DNA of 64,000 bases. It comes from Saccharospirillum sp965652395 (GTDB lineage: Bacteria; Pseudomonadota; Gammaproteobacteria; Pseudomonadales; Natronospirillaceae). This document shows, piece by piece, positions 1 to 8,614 of this stretch. The first letter of the stretch is position 1. Every line of letters begins with the position of its first letter. The notes under the pieces are model-generated. The model did no database searches. It was not told the DNA's origin and saw only the letters and a list, made by a program, of their open reading frames with translations. The stretch is taken from contig CBFGUW010000006.1 of assembly GCA_965652395.1 (NCBI GenBank), forward strand, positions 85,799-149,798, given 5' to 3'. The translations under genes and the position numbers were made by a program.

Positions 1-61
1 TCAATGCCTGGCTCTCGGGCTGGCTGGCGGCGCGCTCGTCGAATAGGTTCACAATGTTCAT
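1..61 (-). CDS. N-terminus of probable AMP-forming acyl-CoA synthetase/ligase (partial)
   Basis: The first 20 codons of a gene that runs off the left edge of the window. The ATG (61..59) overlaps the TAA stop of the upstream gene by one base (TAATG), so it is translationally coupled to it. The readable start, MNIVNLFDERAAS followed by QPESQAL, resembles the N-terminus of AMP-dependent synthetases and acyl-CoA ligases, which commonly open with a phrase such as NLFDxxAxxxPxxxAL. If right, it would activate a carboxylic acid as an adenylate or CoA thioester as the last gene seen of the HMG-CoA reductase operon. The catalytic core lies outside the window, so the family call is tentative. Confidence 0.5.
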   Translation of the reverse strand, partial: MNIVNLFDERAASQPESQAL

Positions 62-1002
62 TACAGTGTTTTTCCGAACAGTGCATAACGGCGGAAGATC
101 CGGGCTTTGGACGACCGGATTTGCGCTGAGCCGTTGGAGTCCTGCATCAAGGCGTGAATGACGGTTGAGTAACCTGCTTGGTAGGCCGCCTGATAGGCGT
201 GTTCCGCCAGCCACACGCCTAAACCGGCGTTGGCTCTACTTGGTTTGATCGCCAGGGTTTTGATGATGAGACTGGGTGGTTGTGAAGTGTCTTCAGCTGG
301 TGCCGGGTAGCAGAATATAAAACCGACCACACCGTCCGGCCCCTCGGCGATGGCGCTGGCTGATGGGTCGAAGGCCTGTTTGAAAGGCCGATAGATCTCC
401 AGAAAGGTGTCCAGCGGCAAGGGTTGAAACAGAGGGTTCTGACTGAAACTGACCTGGCTCAAGGCGTGTATCCGCCTGAGGTCGTCTTCGAACCGCTCAA
501 GATTGATGGGGCGCAATCGAATGCCACGGCTCCCAAGGCGCTGTTTCAACCCGGCCATTCGTGGGTCACTCAGGCCATCCGGCCGGGCCATGGCTGAATG
601 GTAGGTCAGCACGGGGCGAAAACCGGCGGCTTCCCAGGTTTCCACCCACTCCGGTGGGTTGGACGGCTCCATTGGAAATGCCGGACTGTTGTCCGACCAC
701 ACCACCAAACGGTGGGCATGCCAGGTGTCGCCGTCCATCGGGCCGATGATGTGTGTCACACCTTGGGCCGCCAGTGTATCGGTGGCGGTGTTCAGCAGCA
801 TTATCGCGGCTTCCCGATCCATGGCGGTGCATTGGCCGATCACTCCGGTGGCCTGATTCCGTTTGAGAGACGGCGTATTCTGCCACCAGAGGCTGCATTG
901 GGCGACGCAGTGGCCTTGTTCGATGACTTGCACCAGGGCGTCAGGCCTCGCCGGACCTGTCGGCGTCGTTTTGTGCGTTACCTGTGTCTTAAAATGTCTC
1001 AT
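61..1002 (-). CDS. GNAT-like acyltransferase, 313 aa
   Basis: An open frame extends upstream, but the start is set at MRHFKTQ because its ATG overlaps the stop of the preceding gene as ATGA (999..1002). The C-terminal half looks like a GNAT acetyltransferase fold: a conserved TLAIKPSRANAGLGVWLAEH stretch fits the beta4-alpha3 acyl-CoA loop, and a terminal RRYALFGKTL fits the last strands. The N-terminal half carries a GPMDGDTWH segment and an EPSNPPEW segment that I associate with uncharacterised GNAT proteins acting on larger substrates. Family knowledge suggests transfer of an acyl group from acyl-CoA to an amine. The substrate is unknown; the operon points to a lipid, prenyl or amino-acid-like intermediate. 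No signal peptide or membrane segment is visible. Confidence 0.75.
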   Translation of the reverse strand: MRHFKTQVTHKTTPTGPARPDALVQVIEQGHCVAQCSLWWQNTPSLKRNQATGVIGQCTAMDREAAIMLLNTATDTLAAQGVTHIIGPMDGDTWHAHRLVVWSDNSPAFPMEPSNPPEWVETWEAAGFRPVLTYHSAMARPDGLSDPRMAGLKQRLGSRGIRLRPINLERFEDDLRRIHALSQVSFSQNPLFQPLPLDTFLEIYRPFKQAFDPSASAIAEGPDGVVGFIFCYPAPAEDTSQPPSLIIKTLAIKPSRANAGLGVWLAEHAYQAAYQAGYSTVIHALMQDSNGSAQIRSSKARIFRRYALFGKTL

Positions 1003-2342
1003 AGGCGCCCCAGATCCAGCCCAGTGGTGAAATATCCTGTCACGATAGCCACCAGGCACCCGATAAAAGCGGCACGGCGCCAACCGCTGCCGTTCATGGG
1101 GACGCCAGATTGAAAAGGCTGAACCAGAAAAAAGACTAAGGACCCCGCGCCGACAAGAAAGAACCCGCCCAGCAGATAAATCAGGCTTTCGGACCAAGGA
1201 ATCATCCATAGCGTGATTGGCGCTACTACAATGGCCCAACCCTGCAGAGCCGACAGACCCCAAGCTAAGAAGAAGCCCATATCCGGATGCCGGAACTGTA
1301 TTCGTGTGAGCGCGAGAATGGCCAACTGAGTACCGAAGGCAGCGACATAGGCCGGAAAGAAATTGAGTTGCGGTTGGATGATCTGTACCAGAAGACACAG
1401 CGTGCCAGCAGCCACGGTGGCCCCCACAGCCCGCACATCGTGTGTCACCCGTTGGCGTCCCAGCTTCACCAGCCCGGTATAGCTGAGAAACACCAACAAG
1501 GGTGGCAATAGCCAGTAGGGACCACCCAGTGACCAGGCCGCATAACCCACCAGCACACTGGCAAAGAGGCTGGAGTCTGTCAGGGTGGTATGGCGTCGCC
1601 AGAAGAACACGAGACCGATCAAAACCGATGTCACCACCAACACTTCGAGCAGTTCAGAAGCCGGTGCATTTTGATAGCTCGTCAGTAGGGCCCAGGTGCC
1701 GAGAGGCACGAAGAGGTTATCCAGCCCGCGCCAGGCGACGGCTTCAAGCATCATGACCAGCAGTCCGATAACGGTGCCCAACAAGAGTGATTCCAGGCGC
1801 CCGGTGTCCGTGAACAGCAGTAAGGGCACATGCACGGCGAGAAAGGCGACGATGAAGAAAGCGATGGAGCCCTCGACGCTTTTATAGCCCTCTTCGGTTC
1901 GATAGCGGAACAGGCCATAGCGCAGCCCCACCAGGGCGGCCACCGCGTCTGCCAAGGTTAATACCAGCACCGGAATGACGTAGAAGAGGGTGTCGTCGTG
2001 GCTCAGCAGAAACAGAGTGACCACCGACAACGGGAAATACAGCTCTCCGGCCGAGCGTCGCGAAATACCGTGCAGCACTGCGGCAATGCCACCACCGTCC
2101 GAAGGTAACAAGCGCAGAATACCCAGTACCGACGCCGATATCGCCGCTAACACCAACACAGGCCAGGGCGTGGCGAATAATGAAGGCAGTGAGAGGCAGA
2201 TAAGACCCGTGCCTACGTGCATGGCTTTGCGGAGTAATTCAGAATGAACCGACCAATGACGGTGCACCCACCACAACCCCAGGCCCAGGGTGGTCAAGGC
2301 GATCAATGGCACCGGCAACCACCCGAATTCAGACACCCTCAT
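999..2342 (-). CDS. Dolichol/phytol kinase-like (CTP-dependent) membrane protein, 447 aa
   Basis: A polytopic membrane protein with many hydrophobic segments. Residues around 60-170 contain the signature of the dolichol kinase, phytol kinase and CDP-archaeol synthase group: an early LRKAMHVGTG segment, then LADAVAALVGLRYG followed by EGYKSVEGSIAFF. In that superfamily the enzymes use CTP either to phosphorylate a polyprenol or to make a CDP-lipid. The C-terminal half adds further predicted helices beyond a minimal phytol kinase of roughly 200 aa, so it may be a fusion or duplication. The start is supported by GGAG eight bases upstream and by the ATGA overlap with the DUF3419 gene. Beside UbiA and HMG-CoA reductase, a prenyl alcohol or prenyl-lipid substrate is likely, but this is inference. 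Confidence 0.8.
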   Translation of the reverse strand: MRVSEFGWLPVPLIALTTLGLGLWWVHRHWSVHSELLRKAMHVGTGLICLSLPSLFATPWPVLVLAAISASVLGILRLLPSDGGGIAAVLHGISRRSAGELYFPLSVVTLFLLSHDDTLFYVIPVLVLTLADAVAALVGLRYGLFRYRTEEGYKSVEGSIAFFIVAFLAVHVPLLLFTDTGRLESLLLGTVIGLLVMMLEAVAWRGLDNLFVPLGTWALLTSYQNAPASELLEVLVVTSVLIGLVFFWRRHTTLTDSSLFASVLVGYAAWSLGGPYWLLPPLLVFLSYTGLVKLGRQRVTHDVRAVGATVAAGTLCLLVQIIQPQLNFFPAYVAAFGTQLAILALTRIQFRHPDMGFFLAWGLSALQGWAIVVAPITLWMIPWSESLIYLLGGFFLVGAGSLVFFLVQPFQSGVPMNGSGWRRAAFIGCLVAIVTGYFTTGLDLGRL

Positions 2343-3433
2343 GGGCGTTGCTCCACGACAAATCGGCTGTAGAAAAAGGCCTGGTCGGCTCGATGGAGCG
2401 ACTCGGCCAGCTCAGTCTGAGGCTCCAGCAGATGGCTCAGTTCCGAGGGTCGGCTGCGGGGCGCCAGCATATTCCAATAGGCCAGACGCCCTCCTGGATT
2501 CAGTTTGAGCGCCAGCTGTTCCATTAATCCGAACGCGGCCGGTTCGCTCATATATTCGAATATGTCGCTTAAATTGTATCCATCGACCGCCGGGAGCCCT
2601 TCCACGGCCTCCTCGACCGGCCCGAGCCGCCATTCGAGTCGATCCAACCGGCTGCGAATGGTGTGGAAGTGTTCCGCCCTCAATGCCAGGGGCAGCCGGG
2701 TGCCATGGCGGCCGGTGAGTATCCAATGGAGATAAGGGTTGGAGGCCGGGTCCAGCTCGGTCAGGGCGTAGGTGGTGCGGGCCAGTATCCGATCGGCAAC
2801 AGAACCCTCCACGTACTCGAAGAAGGCCGGGTCACGGCCCAGTTTGCCCATCACCCGACGCGAAAAGAACCATTGGAACAGCAGACGCCAACGGCGATTG
2901 TTCCAGTGATTGTGATAGAACGCCCGGCGCTTCTCCGGAGAGCGGGGCTGTAACAGGGCATTGATGGTTTTTTTGCCATGAACCAGAGGCAGAACCCAGT
3001 GACGGAACAACCGGAAATAACGTTCGAACTTTCCGGCCGCACCCAACCCGGCGCGAATCAGCTCGGGATGATTGTTCCACCATTGGCGGCTGTCCGGTGT
3101 CAATTCCGGTTCACAGCGCTTGTACAGCTCCAGGCGTCGGTTGCTTGGTCGCGAACCCATCAGTTCCAGCAGTTCACCGTGGCTCAGGCAACGGTAAGCC
3201 GCCACGCGCAGGGCCACGCAGTGCAGTTGGGCGGGGTTCAGGTCCACGGCGACGACTTTGGCCGGGTCCAGCGTGAGCAGTGCCAGGCTGTTATCCCCGG
3301 CGGAGGCGACGGACACAAAGGTTCGCCCCGGCGGGCCTGCCAAAGCCTGAACCAGGATATCTGCATCCTCCCAGCACTGGGCGTAGCGAATGTGGCTGAA
3401 GTCGGCCCGACTCTGAACTTCAGTGGTTGGCAT
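2339..3433 (-). CDS. DUF3419 / BtaA-like S-adenosylmethionine 3-amino-3-carboxypropyl transferase, 364 aa
   Basis: Matches the DUF3419 family, whose known member BtaA transfers the 3-amino-3-carboxypropyl group of SAM to diacylglycerol in betaine-lipid synthesis. Visible features are the N-terminal FSHIRYAQCWEDADIL block, the nucleotide-binding VSVASAGDNSLALL strand-loop, AVDLNPAQLHC as the acidic end of the second strand, a long basic middle region, and the late NLSDIFEYMS and LNPGGRLAYWNML blocks. The start is taken at the third possible methionine (3433) because GGAGG lies nine bases upstream of it; an ATG at 3442 sits directly against the GGAGG. It overlaps the preceding gene by 14 bases. 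No btaB N-methyltransferase lies in the visible part of the operon, so the product is probably not a standard betaine lipid. The acceptor is unknown. Confidence 0.85.
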   Translation of the reverse strand: MPTTEVQSRADFSHIRYAQCWEDADILVQALAGPPGRTFVSVASAGDNSLALLTLDPAKVVAVDLNPAQLHCVALRVAAYRCLSHGELLELMGSRPSNRRLELYKRCEPELTPDSRQWWNNHPELIRAGLGAAGKFERYFRLFRHWVLPLVHGKKTINALLQPRSPEKRRAFYHNHWNNRRWRLLFQWFFSRRVMGKLGRDPAFFEYVEGSVADRILARTTYALTELDPASNPYLHWILTGRHGTRLPLALRAEHFHTIRSRLDRLEWRLGPVEEAVEGLPAVDGYNLSDIFEYMSEPAAFGLMEQLALKLNPGGRLAYWNMLAPRSRPSELSHLLEPQTELAESLHRADQAFFYSRFVVEQRP

Positions 3434-5966
3434 CCGAGACATCCTCCAGGCGGCGTACAACGCCCAAGCCGCCATCCACTTCGATCCAATCGCCGTCTTT
3501 TAGTTGGTTCATGATGCCAGGCACGGCCACCACCGAAGGCAGCCCCAGTTCACGCGATACAATGGCTGCGTGAGAGAGCAGGCTGCCATGCTGGACCACC
3601 ACGGCCGAGGCGGCGGCGAGCAGCAGAATCCAACCTGGGTCCGTCCGCTCGGCGATTAGAATATCCCCGGGCTCCAGGCTGCTTTGGCGTGGGTCGGTGA
3701 TAACTCTTGCCCGCCCTCGTACCCGGCCCGAGCAACAGGCGGTGCCGAACCATTCCTCGGAATTTGCCGGGCTGCCCGACTCTGTCTCATCCGGGCCCGC
3801 TTCGGCGGCCTCGAAGCGATGGCCGAGATTGACTGCACCCCGCGTAATAAACCGATTCGCCGGAGGCGGTGCGGAGCGATAGTCATCGAACACCTGGCGA
3901 CGTACTTTTACCAGGGCATCCAGGTCTGTTGTGGTGGCACGGCCTTCCACGAAACCGAGAATTTCGTCCAATTCCAGATAAAACACGTCTTCCGGGCAAC
4001 CCAACCGGCCCTGTGCGTAAAAGCGTTTCCCGAGTTCCAGCATGATGCGCCGCACCCGGCCGAAGAGACGGGTCCGCTCAAACCTCAGGTTCTCGCGTTC
4101 CCGGACGCGCGTTCGGGCTTGTTTCAGTACCCGGCGATACAGCCGCTTGCGCCAGGGGTGCCCTTCCAGTGCCAAGTCCATTTCCGATTCAGCGCTTTGG
4201 CGAAGGTCGGCAGCCGCCTCGCCCACATGAGTGTTATGAGTCGCCGCTTTGGTGCCAATAGCCCGGTAAAGCGGCATGGGGTCTTCAGTAAGCGTGCGGC
4301 TTTCGAGTTTGAGTTCTTCGATACACCGGTCGCCGAAATCGGCCAAATAGGCCCTGATGCCTGCATCGAGGTTCGGGTGAGATACCCGGTCGGCTTCAAT
4401 GGTTTCCCGGTCGCCGGTTTGCAGCAGGATCACTAAGGCCGAGTCATCACGTGCCAAATCGGCCAGGGCTGCTACGCGGCGTGCGGGTTCGACACTGATG
4501 ATGCCGCTCTCTCCGACCAATAGGGCATTGTGAAGGTCCGCCCCCCGTTCTCCAGCCCATCCTATGCAGAGCTTTCCCAACACGCCATGGAAAATCATCG
4601 CGAAGAAATCGTTGGTCAAGGGGGCATCCCAGCGTGACAGTAGCCGGGTTTCCAGGTCGCGGTAGTGCGCCACCAACTCGTCCGCTCTCATATCCTCCAG
4701 GGGCCGGGAGGGTGCGTTCAACGCAGCTTCCAAGCGCTGATTGAAACGCTGGATATCACGCGGCAACCGGTTCAACCGGTAAACCAAGGCCCCCGAACTG
4801 AATAACAGGCGGCCCAGATCGCGCATCCGCGCGCCAAAACCGGCCTTGGCGGGTGCCACCTGGGTTAACAACTCCTCCGGCAAGGCTTCGCCCACGCCCA
4901 TCATCTGTTCCATAAAAGTTCGATTGAATTGGAACCCCGGCAGCATGGCCAGGCAGCGATACCAATTGAGCAGATTGTAATAGAGGCGGCCTCGAATCAG
5001 CCCCAGAAGCTGCTCGAAAGCGGCATCCTGATCCGTGATCACCGATTCGGGGACTTTCATCATCCGACAGAACTGCCGATAGACACCGGCGTATACATAA
5101 CGGGCGAACGAGAAGGTCAGCGGCGTGGTCATACCGCTGTAGCTTTCTGCGATATTGCTGTTGTCCCACAGGATGGGCGTTCCGTCCGGGTCTGGCTGGT
5201 CGGCGAGGGTGGTGATGGCACGCGATTGCAGCAGCCAGAGCTGCCCCTCTGCCCAAGCCCATTCGATATCCTGCGGGCGGCCGAAGTGGTGTTCCGATTG
5301 AGTCGCGAGCCTGGCCGCCGCCCGGGCGATGTGTTCAGGGCAGGGCGGCGCTCCATTGGGTTGGGCATGGCTCAGCCGCTGGCCATCCCGGTTGAATACA
5401 AAGGTTTCTCCACTGACTTCGCCGGATACCAGCGAATCTCCCAGCCCCTGCGTGGCCGACACCACCCTGAGACCGCGCCGACCGCTCACCGGGTCCGCAC
5501 TGAAGGCGACACCGGCCCATTCGGCCGGGATCATAACCTGCACCAGCACGGTGGGCTGCAAACAGCCGTCGGTCAGGCCCTGCCGGTCACGATAGGTCTG
5601 AATCCGGGTTGATCGGGCGGATGCCCAAACGTCCCGGATTCGATCCGCGACATCCTTGGCTCCCACGTTCAGAAAACTGTCGAATTGCCCGGCGAACGAG
5701 TGCTGAACCCCGTCCTCTTCGGTAGCGGAGGAACGCACCGCATAGGGTCCATGGCCTCCGTCCAACCGGTGCAGTGCCGAATCAAGTGCGGATAAGTCGA
5801 GCTCGGCCTCGTGGCCTTGCGGGCTAATCACGGCAAACCAGGCCGGAATGGCGAATTGAGAGCCAAGCGCTTTCAGCATCGCGCCCTTACCACCCAGCTG
5901 TTTCGCATCCGCCTCGACCGGAAAAAGAATCGCGCTGCGTTGGTTCAGGCTGACTGCGTCATCCAT
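3420..5966 (-). CDS. PEP-synthase/rifampin-phosphotransferase-like dikinase, 848 aa
   Basis: The N-terminal ~320 residues form a PEP synthase/PPDK-type ATP-grasp domain: GGKGAMLKAL, YAVRSSATEEDG, GQFDSFLNV, and DIEWAWAEGQLWLLQSR. A central ~370-residue helical region starts with SNIAESYSGMTTPLT. The C-terminus is a PEP-utilising mobile (phosphohistidine) domain with HGSLLSHAAIVSREL, placing the catalytic His near residue 799. The protein ends there, so the PEP/pyruvate-binding barrel of true PEP synthase is absent. This three-domain layout and length match rifampin phosphotransferase, which transfers the beta-phosphate of ATP to a substrate hydroxyl through a phosphohistidine. The start has AGGAG seven bases upstream and overlaps ubiA by 22 bases. 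In this operon a prenyl or lipid hydroxyl is a more natural target than an antibiotic, but that is inference. Confidence 0.85.
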   Translation of the reverse strand: MDDAVSLNQRSAILFPVEADAKQLGGKGAMLKALGSQFAIPAWFAVISPQGHEAELDLSALDSALHRLDGGHGPYAVRSSATEEDGVQHSFAGQFDSFLNVGAKDVADRIRDVWASARSTRIQTYRDRQGLTDGCLQPTVLVQVMIPAEWAGVAFSADPVSGRRGLRVVSATQGLGDSLVSGEVSGETFVFNRDGQRLSHAQPNGAPPCPEHIARAAARLATQSEHHFGRPQDIEWAWAEGQLWLLQSRAITTLADQPDPDGTPILWDNSNIAESYSGMTTPLTFSFARYVYAGVYRQFCRMMKVPESVITDQDAAFEQLLGLIRGRLYYNLLNWYRCLAMLPGFQFNRTFMEQMMGVGEALPEELLTQVAPAKAGFGARMRDLGRLLFSSGALVYRLNRLPRDIQRFNQRLEAALNAPSRPLEDMRADELVAHYRDLETRLLSRWDAPLTNDFFAMIFHGVLGKLCIGWAGERGADLHNALLVGESGIISVEPARRVAALADLARDDSALVILLQTGDRETIEADRVSHPNLDAGIRAYLADFGDRCIEELKLESRTLTEDPMPLYRAIGTKAATHNTHVGEAAADLRQSAESEMDLALEGHPWRKRLYRRVLKQARTRVRERENLRFERTRLFGRVRRIMLELGKRFYAQGRLGCPEDVFYLELDEILGFVEGRATTTDLDALVKVRRQVFDDYRSAPPPANRFITRGAVNLGHRFEAAEAGPDETESGSPANSEEWFGTACCSGRVRGRARVITDPRQSSLEPGDILIAERTDPGWILLLAAASAVVVQHGSLLSHAAIVSRELGLPSVVAVPGIMNQLKDGDWIEVDGGLGVVRRLEDVSDANH

Positions 5967-6865
5967 GGCATTACTCCTATCAGCAAATAGCAGGTCAATA
6001 AGGTTACAGCGGAAAGCCCTTCGAACCATCGGCCGGAAGGCATCTCGGGTTTGAAGAAATAAACCGTGGTTAATACCAGTGCGAGGAAGGCAAGCACGGC
6101 TGCCGCAACCATTGCCCAATCAAAATAAGTTCCTGTGCGGACAGCGAGTAAGCACAACCCAAGGCTTACCCATAAAGACACCGCCCAGGACAGAGCGGCG
6201 GGCGCCCGACCCCAAACAGCGGAATAGGTCTCGACCCCGGTTTCTTCATCGGACGGGCGCCGGATTTTCCGCCCGATTTCCAGGCACAGCCCCGTCACCA
6301 GTGCCAAAGACAGCAGCAAAACAACGGCCTGAACAGACATGCTACCAACCCAGGCCTGGTAATGACTGATCGCATAGAGCATCAACAATGGCATGATCAG
6401 CATGTGACTGAGCAAATACAGAAGCGGCCTGGCTTTAAGCCAGATCGGGACAAAAAATTCCCGCGTCATCAACGCCAACCACAGCCAGGCGGTTAACAGA
6501 GTGATCAGCACCGGTGGCCCGAACCAAACAGCTGTACCCAACTGCGCGACCATTACCAAGGCCGCTGCGACCCCCAATTCACGCAGGCTGACCAGCCCAC
6601 GCGGCACGGCGCGATAGGGGCGGTATTGGCAGTCGGTCTCGTAATCCTTAAATTCATCCGCCACGCGGAGCAGAAAGAAGAACCCGACCAGGTTCAGCCA
6701 GGCAACGAGCCAAGCCACGAAAGGCCAGGCGCTGGCCTGTGCGTTCTGAATATGACTTAAACCCACGGCGGCCATGGCCATGGCTGCGATCAACGGTCCG
6801 TGGGCAACCAAAGGAAAACGCTCTTTTTGATAAACCCACCAGCGCTCCATACTGTGTTTTATCAT
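5945..6865 (-). CDS. UbiA-family prenyltransferase, 306 aa
   Basis: An integral membrane protein of about nine hydrophobic segments with both UbiA aspartate-rich motifs. The first is RVADEFKDYETD (D70, E71, D74, D78) and the second is GRKIRRPSDEETGVETYSAV, near residues 200-220. UbiA enzymes join a prenyl diphosphate to an acceptor in the membrane: aromatic rings in quinone synthesis, chlorophyllide, or glycerol-phosphate lipids in archaea. Sequence alone does not fix the acceptor here. The ATG overlaps the HMG-CoA reductase stop as ATGA and has GAGGAT six bases upstream. Placement directly after an enzyme making mevalonate supports an isoprenoid-derived product. Confidence 0.9.
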   Translation of the reverse strand: MIKHSMERWWVYQKERFPLVAHGPLIAAMAMAAVGLSHIQNAQASAWPFVAWLVAWLNLVGFFFLLRVADEFKDYETDCQYRPYRAVPRGLVSLRELGVAAALVMVAQLGTAVWFGPPVLITLLTAWLWLALMTREFFVPIWLKARPLLYLLSHMLIMPLLMLYAISHYQAWVGSMSVQAVVLLLSLALVTGLCLEIGRKIRRPSDEETGVETYSAVWGRAPAALSWAVSLWVSLGLCLLAVRTGTYFDWAMVAAAVLAFLALVLTTVYFFKPEMPSGRWFEGLSAVTLLTCYLLIGVMPWMTQSA

Positions 6866-8160
6866 GCGTTATCCTCACCACCCGATTGGGCATGGCGCTC
6901 ACGGCCTAGCTTGCGGTGAGCCCGCGAAAAATGACCGGCCGACAAAGCCGCGATGATGGAAAGCTCACCGGCCAGTACCAGTCCACCGGTCACTTCGGCC
7001 AGCGCTCTCGCTTTGCCGGTGCCCGCGAGGCCCATCAACTCCAGGCAGGCCCGCTGGCTGGGCAGGCCGGTGCCCCCGCCCACAGTACCCACCATCAGAT
7101 TGGGCAGCGTCACCGCTGTGTAGAGCCCGCCGTTTTCCGTCAGTTCCATGCGCGTAGTTCCTACGGCCGATTCCGCGACACAGGCCGCATCCTGCCCGGT
7201 CGCGACATACAGCGCCGCCAGACCATTTGCATAGTGCCCCTGAATACCAAGGGTGCCGCTCAAGACGCCGCCCAGGGCGGAAAAACGCCAATAATCGACC
7301 ATGCGTTCCGGTGTGGTTTGCAACCGTTTTTCAACCACGCTTCTGGGCAGCTCCACCTCGGCCGTCACCTTCCGGCCCCGAACTGAGAGGAAGGATTGGG
7401 CACTGGCTTTTTTATCTCCCGATAGGTTGGCTTCCAGAAAATGATATTCCGGGGGCACCGGGCTGTGCTGCAGGATGTGTTGGCAAATCGCCTCTGTTGC
7501 CAGAGTCACCAGATTCTGGCCGGATGCATCTCCCGTGTGATATTTGAAAATCAGGTACACATGGTTGCCTTCGATGGAGACTTCCATGCCTTTCAGGCGA
7601 CCGAAACGGGTGGTACGAGACGCCACGTCCCTGAACAAGTCCACTTGAGTGACCGCCCAGGCTACAAACTCACCGGCTTCAACCAGGTTCCGGAAGGCAA
7701 AACCGGGCGCCCGGCTCACCGCTTCATCCACCAACACACTGGTGCACCCCCCGGCCTCATTCACCGCCAGGGCTCCACGATGATAGGAAGCCACCAACGC
7801 GGCTTCACTGGTCGCTAACGGCAAAGGGTAATCACCCTGGGCGAACAAACCGTTCACCCGCAACGGCCCGGCCAGCCCGACCGGTACTTTCACCGTGCCG
7901 ATACCGTATTCAATATTGCCTGCATAGGCGCTCAAATGAGCCAAAGTGTGGGAATCGAGTAGATGTTCTTTGGCATCGGTCGGGGTCCCCACCGCCAGAT
8001 AGCGTCGTTCTATAAGTTTTTCGGAAAGCAGAGGAGAGCGGGGCAGGGAAGGAGCGGAAGGCATGGATCGCGGTAGAAGACCCTGCCGAAGGGCATCGGC
8101 CGAGCGGCCCTGCAGTAACTCCGCGACATAATTGCCCGCATAATGATGGTCCGTGGACAT
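6862..8160 (-). CDS. Hydroxymethylglutaryl-CoA reductase (class I-like, soluble), 432 aa
   Basis: Reduces HMG-CoA to mevalonate. The expected catalytic elements are present: an N-terminal glutamate in GNIEYGIGTVKVPVGLAGPL (E84), the cofactor-loop aspartate in HTGDASGQNLV (D211), the lysine in NLSGDKKASA (K250/251), the GTVGGGTGLPSQ turn, and a C-terminal histidine in SAGHFSRAHRKLGR (H415). No membrane segments precede the catalytic domain. TAAGGA-like Shine-Dalgarno (AAGGA) lies eight bases before the ATG. It is the promoter-proximal gene of the minus-strand operon. No other mevalonate-pathway gene (HMG-CoA synthase, mevalonate kinase) is visible, so the fate of the mevalonate is open; it could even serve directly as a building block. 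Confidence 0.93.
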   Translation of the reverse strand: MSTDHHYAGNYVAELLQGRSADALRQGLLPRSMPSAPSLPRSPLLSEKLIERRYLAVGTPTDAKEHLLDSHTLAHLSAYAGNIEYGIGTVKVPVGLAGPLRVNGLFAQGDYPLPLATSEAALVASYHRGALAVNEAGGCTSVLVDEAVSRAPGFAFRNLVEAGEFVAWAVTQVDLFRDVASRTTRFGRLKGMEVSIEGNHVYLIFKYHTGDASGQNLVTLATEAICQHILQHSPVPPEYHFLEANLSGDKKASAQSFLSVRGRKVTAEVELPRSVVEKRLQTTPERMVDYWRFSALGGVLSGTLGIQGHYANGLAALYVATGQDAACVAESAVGTTRMELTENGGLYTAVTLPNLMVGTVGGGTGLPSQRACLELMGLAGTGKARALAEVTGGLVLAGELSIIAALSAGHFSRAHRKLGRERHAQSGGEDNA

Positions 8161-8614
8161 GTACTACTTCCTTATCTGGTTAACTACCAAAGGTATACTA
8201 AAAAGATCCTACTGTTAGTTTTGATGATTTGAAAGTAGCTTTTTGTAGGGCTTGTGTTGGGAGGGTGAGAGATTTGTAGGCAGTGGCTCAAGAAAAGCCA
8301 CTGGCTGAATGACGGCCTAATGGTTTCTCCTCGCCATTGAAACGGACCGACTTGGGATCAGGGAAGGCCACCGATACAGCAAGACGAACTCAACGGCGAT
8401 CCAGTTTGTGCGGTACCGGACAAAGCCTAACCTGTTTGACGATGCAGGCGTGTATTGTGGGCAGGCTGTGGTGTTCGAGCCCAACGGCTAAAGAATCTTC
8501 AATCTGCGATAGTGGAGCAAGGACATTATGGCCTCTTGGCACATTTGAAATAGCTGTATAGCTGATAGGGTGGAAGGGTTGCCAAAGCCCGGCGGATCAC
8601 GGAAGGCCATAACC
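8161..8614. other. Gene-poor divergent intergenic region
   Basis: About 450 bases between the divergent HMG-CoA reductase and oxidoreductase genes. I see no credible coding gene. A 74-codon plus-strand frame (8337-8561) has an unlikely composition and no ribosome-binding site. A perfect 8-bp stem with a 7-base loop sits at 8281-8303 (CAGTGGCT and its complement), without a T tract on either strand. The region must hold promoters for both flanking genes, but I found no convincing -35/-10 pair. Confidence 0.5.

Noticed and set aside
1003..1398. Upstream extension of the GNAT reading frame to 445 codons
   Set aside because: It lies wholly inside the dolichol-kinase-like gene in another frame and has a non-protein-like composition; the ATGA overlap marks the true start.
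8231..8252. Short similarity between GAAAGTAGC/TGTAGGGCT here and the sequence near 63983-64000
   Set aside because: Only a few matching blocks in different order; likely chance.
8337..8561. Possible 74-codon gene in the divergent intergenic region
   Set aside because: No ribosome-binding site, unlikely composition and no recognisable motif.
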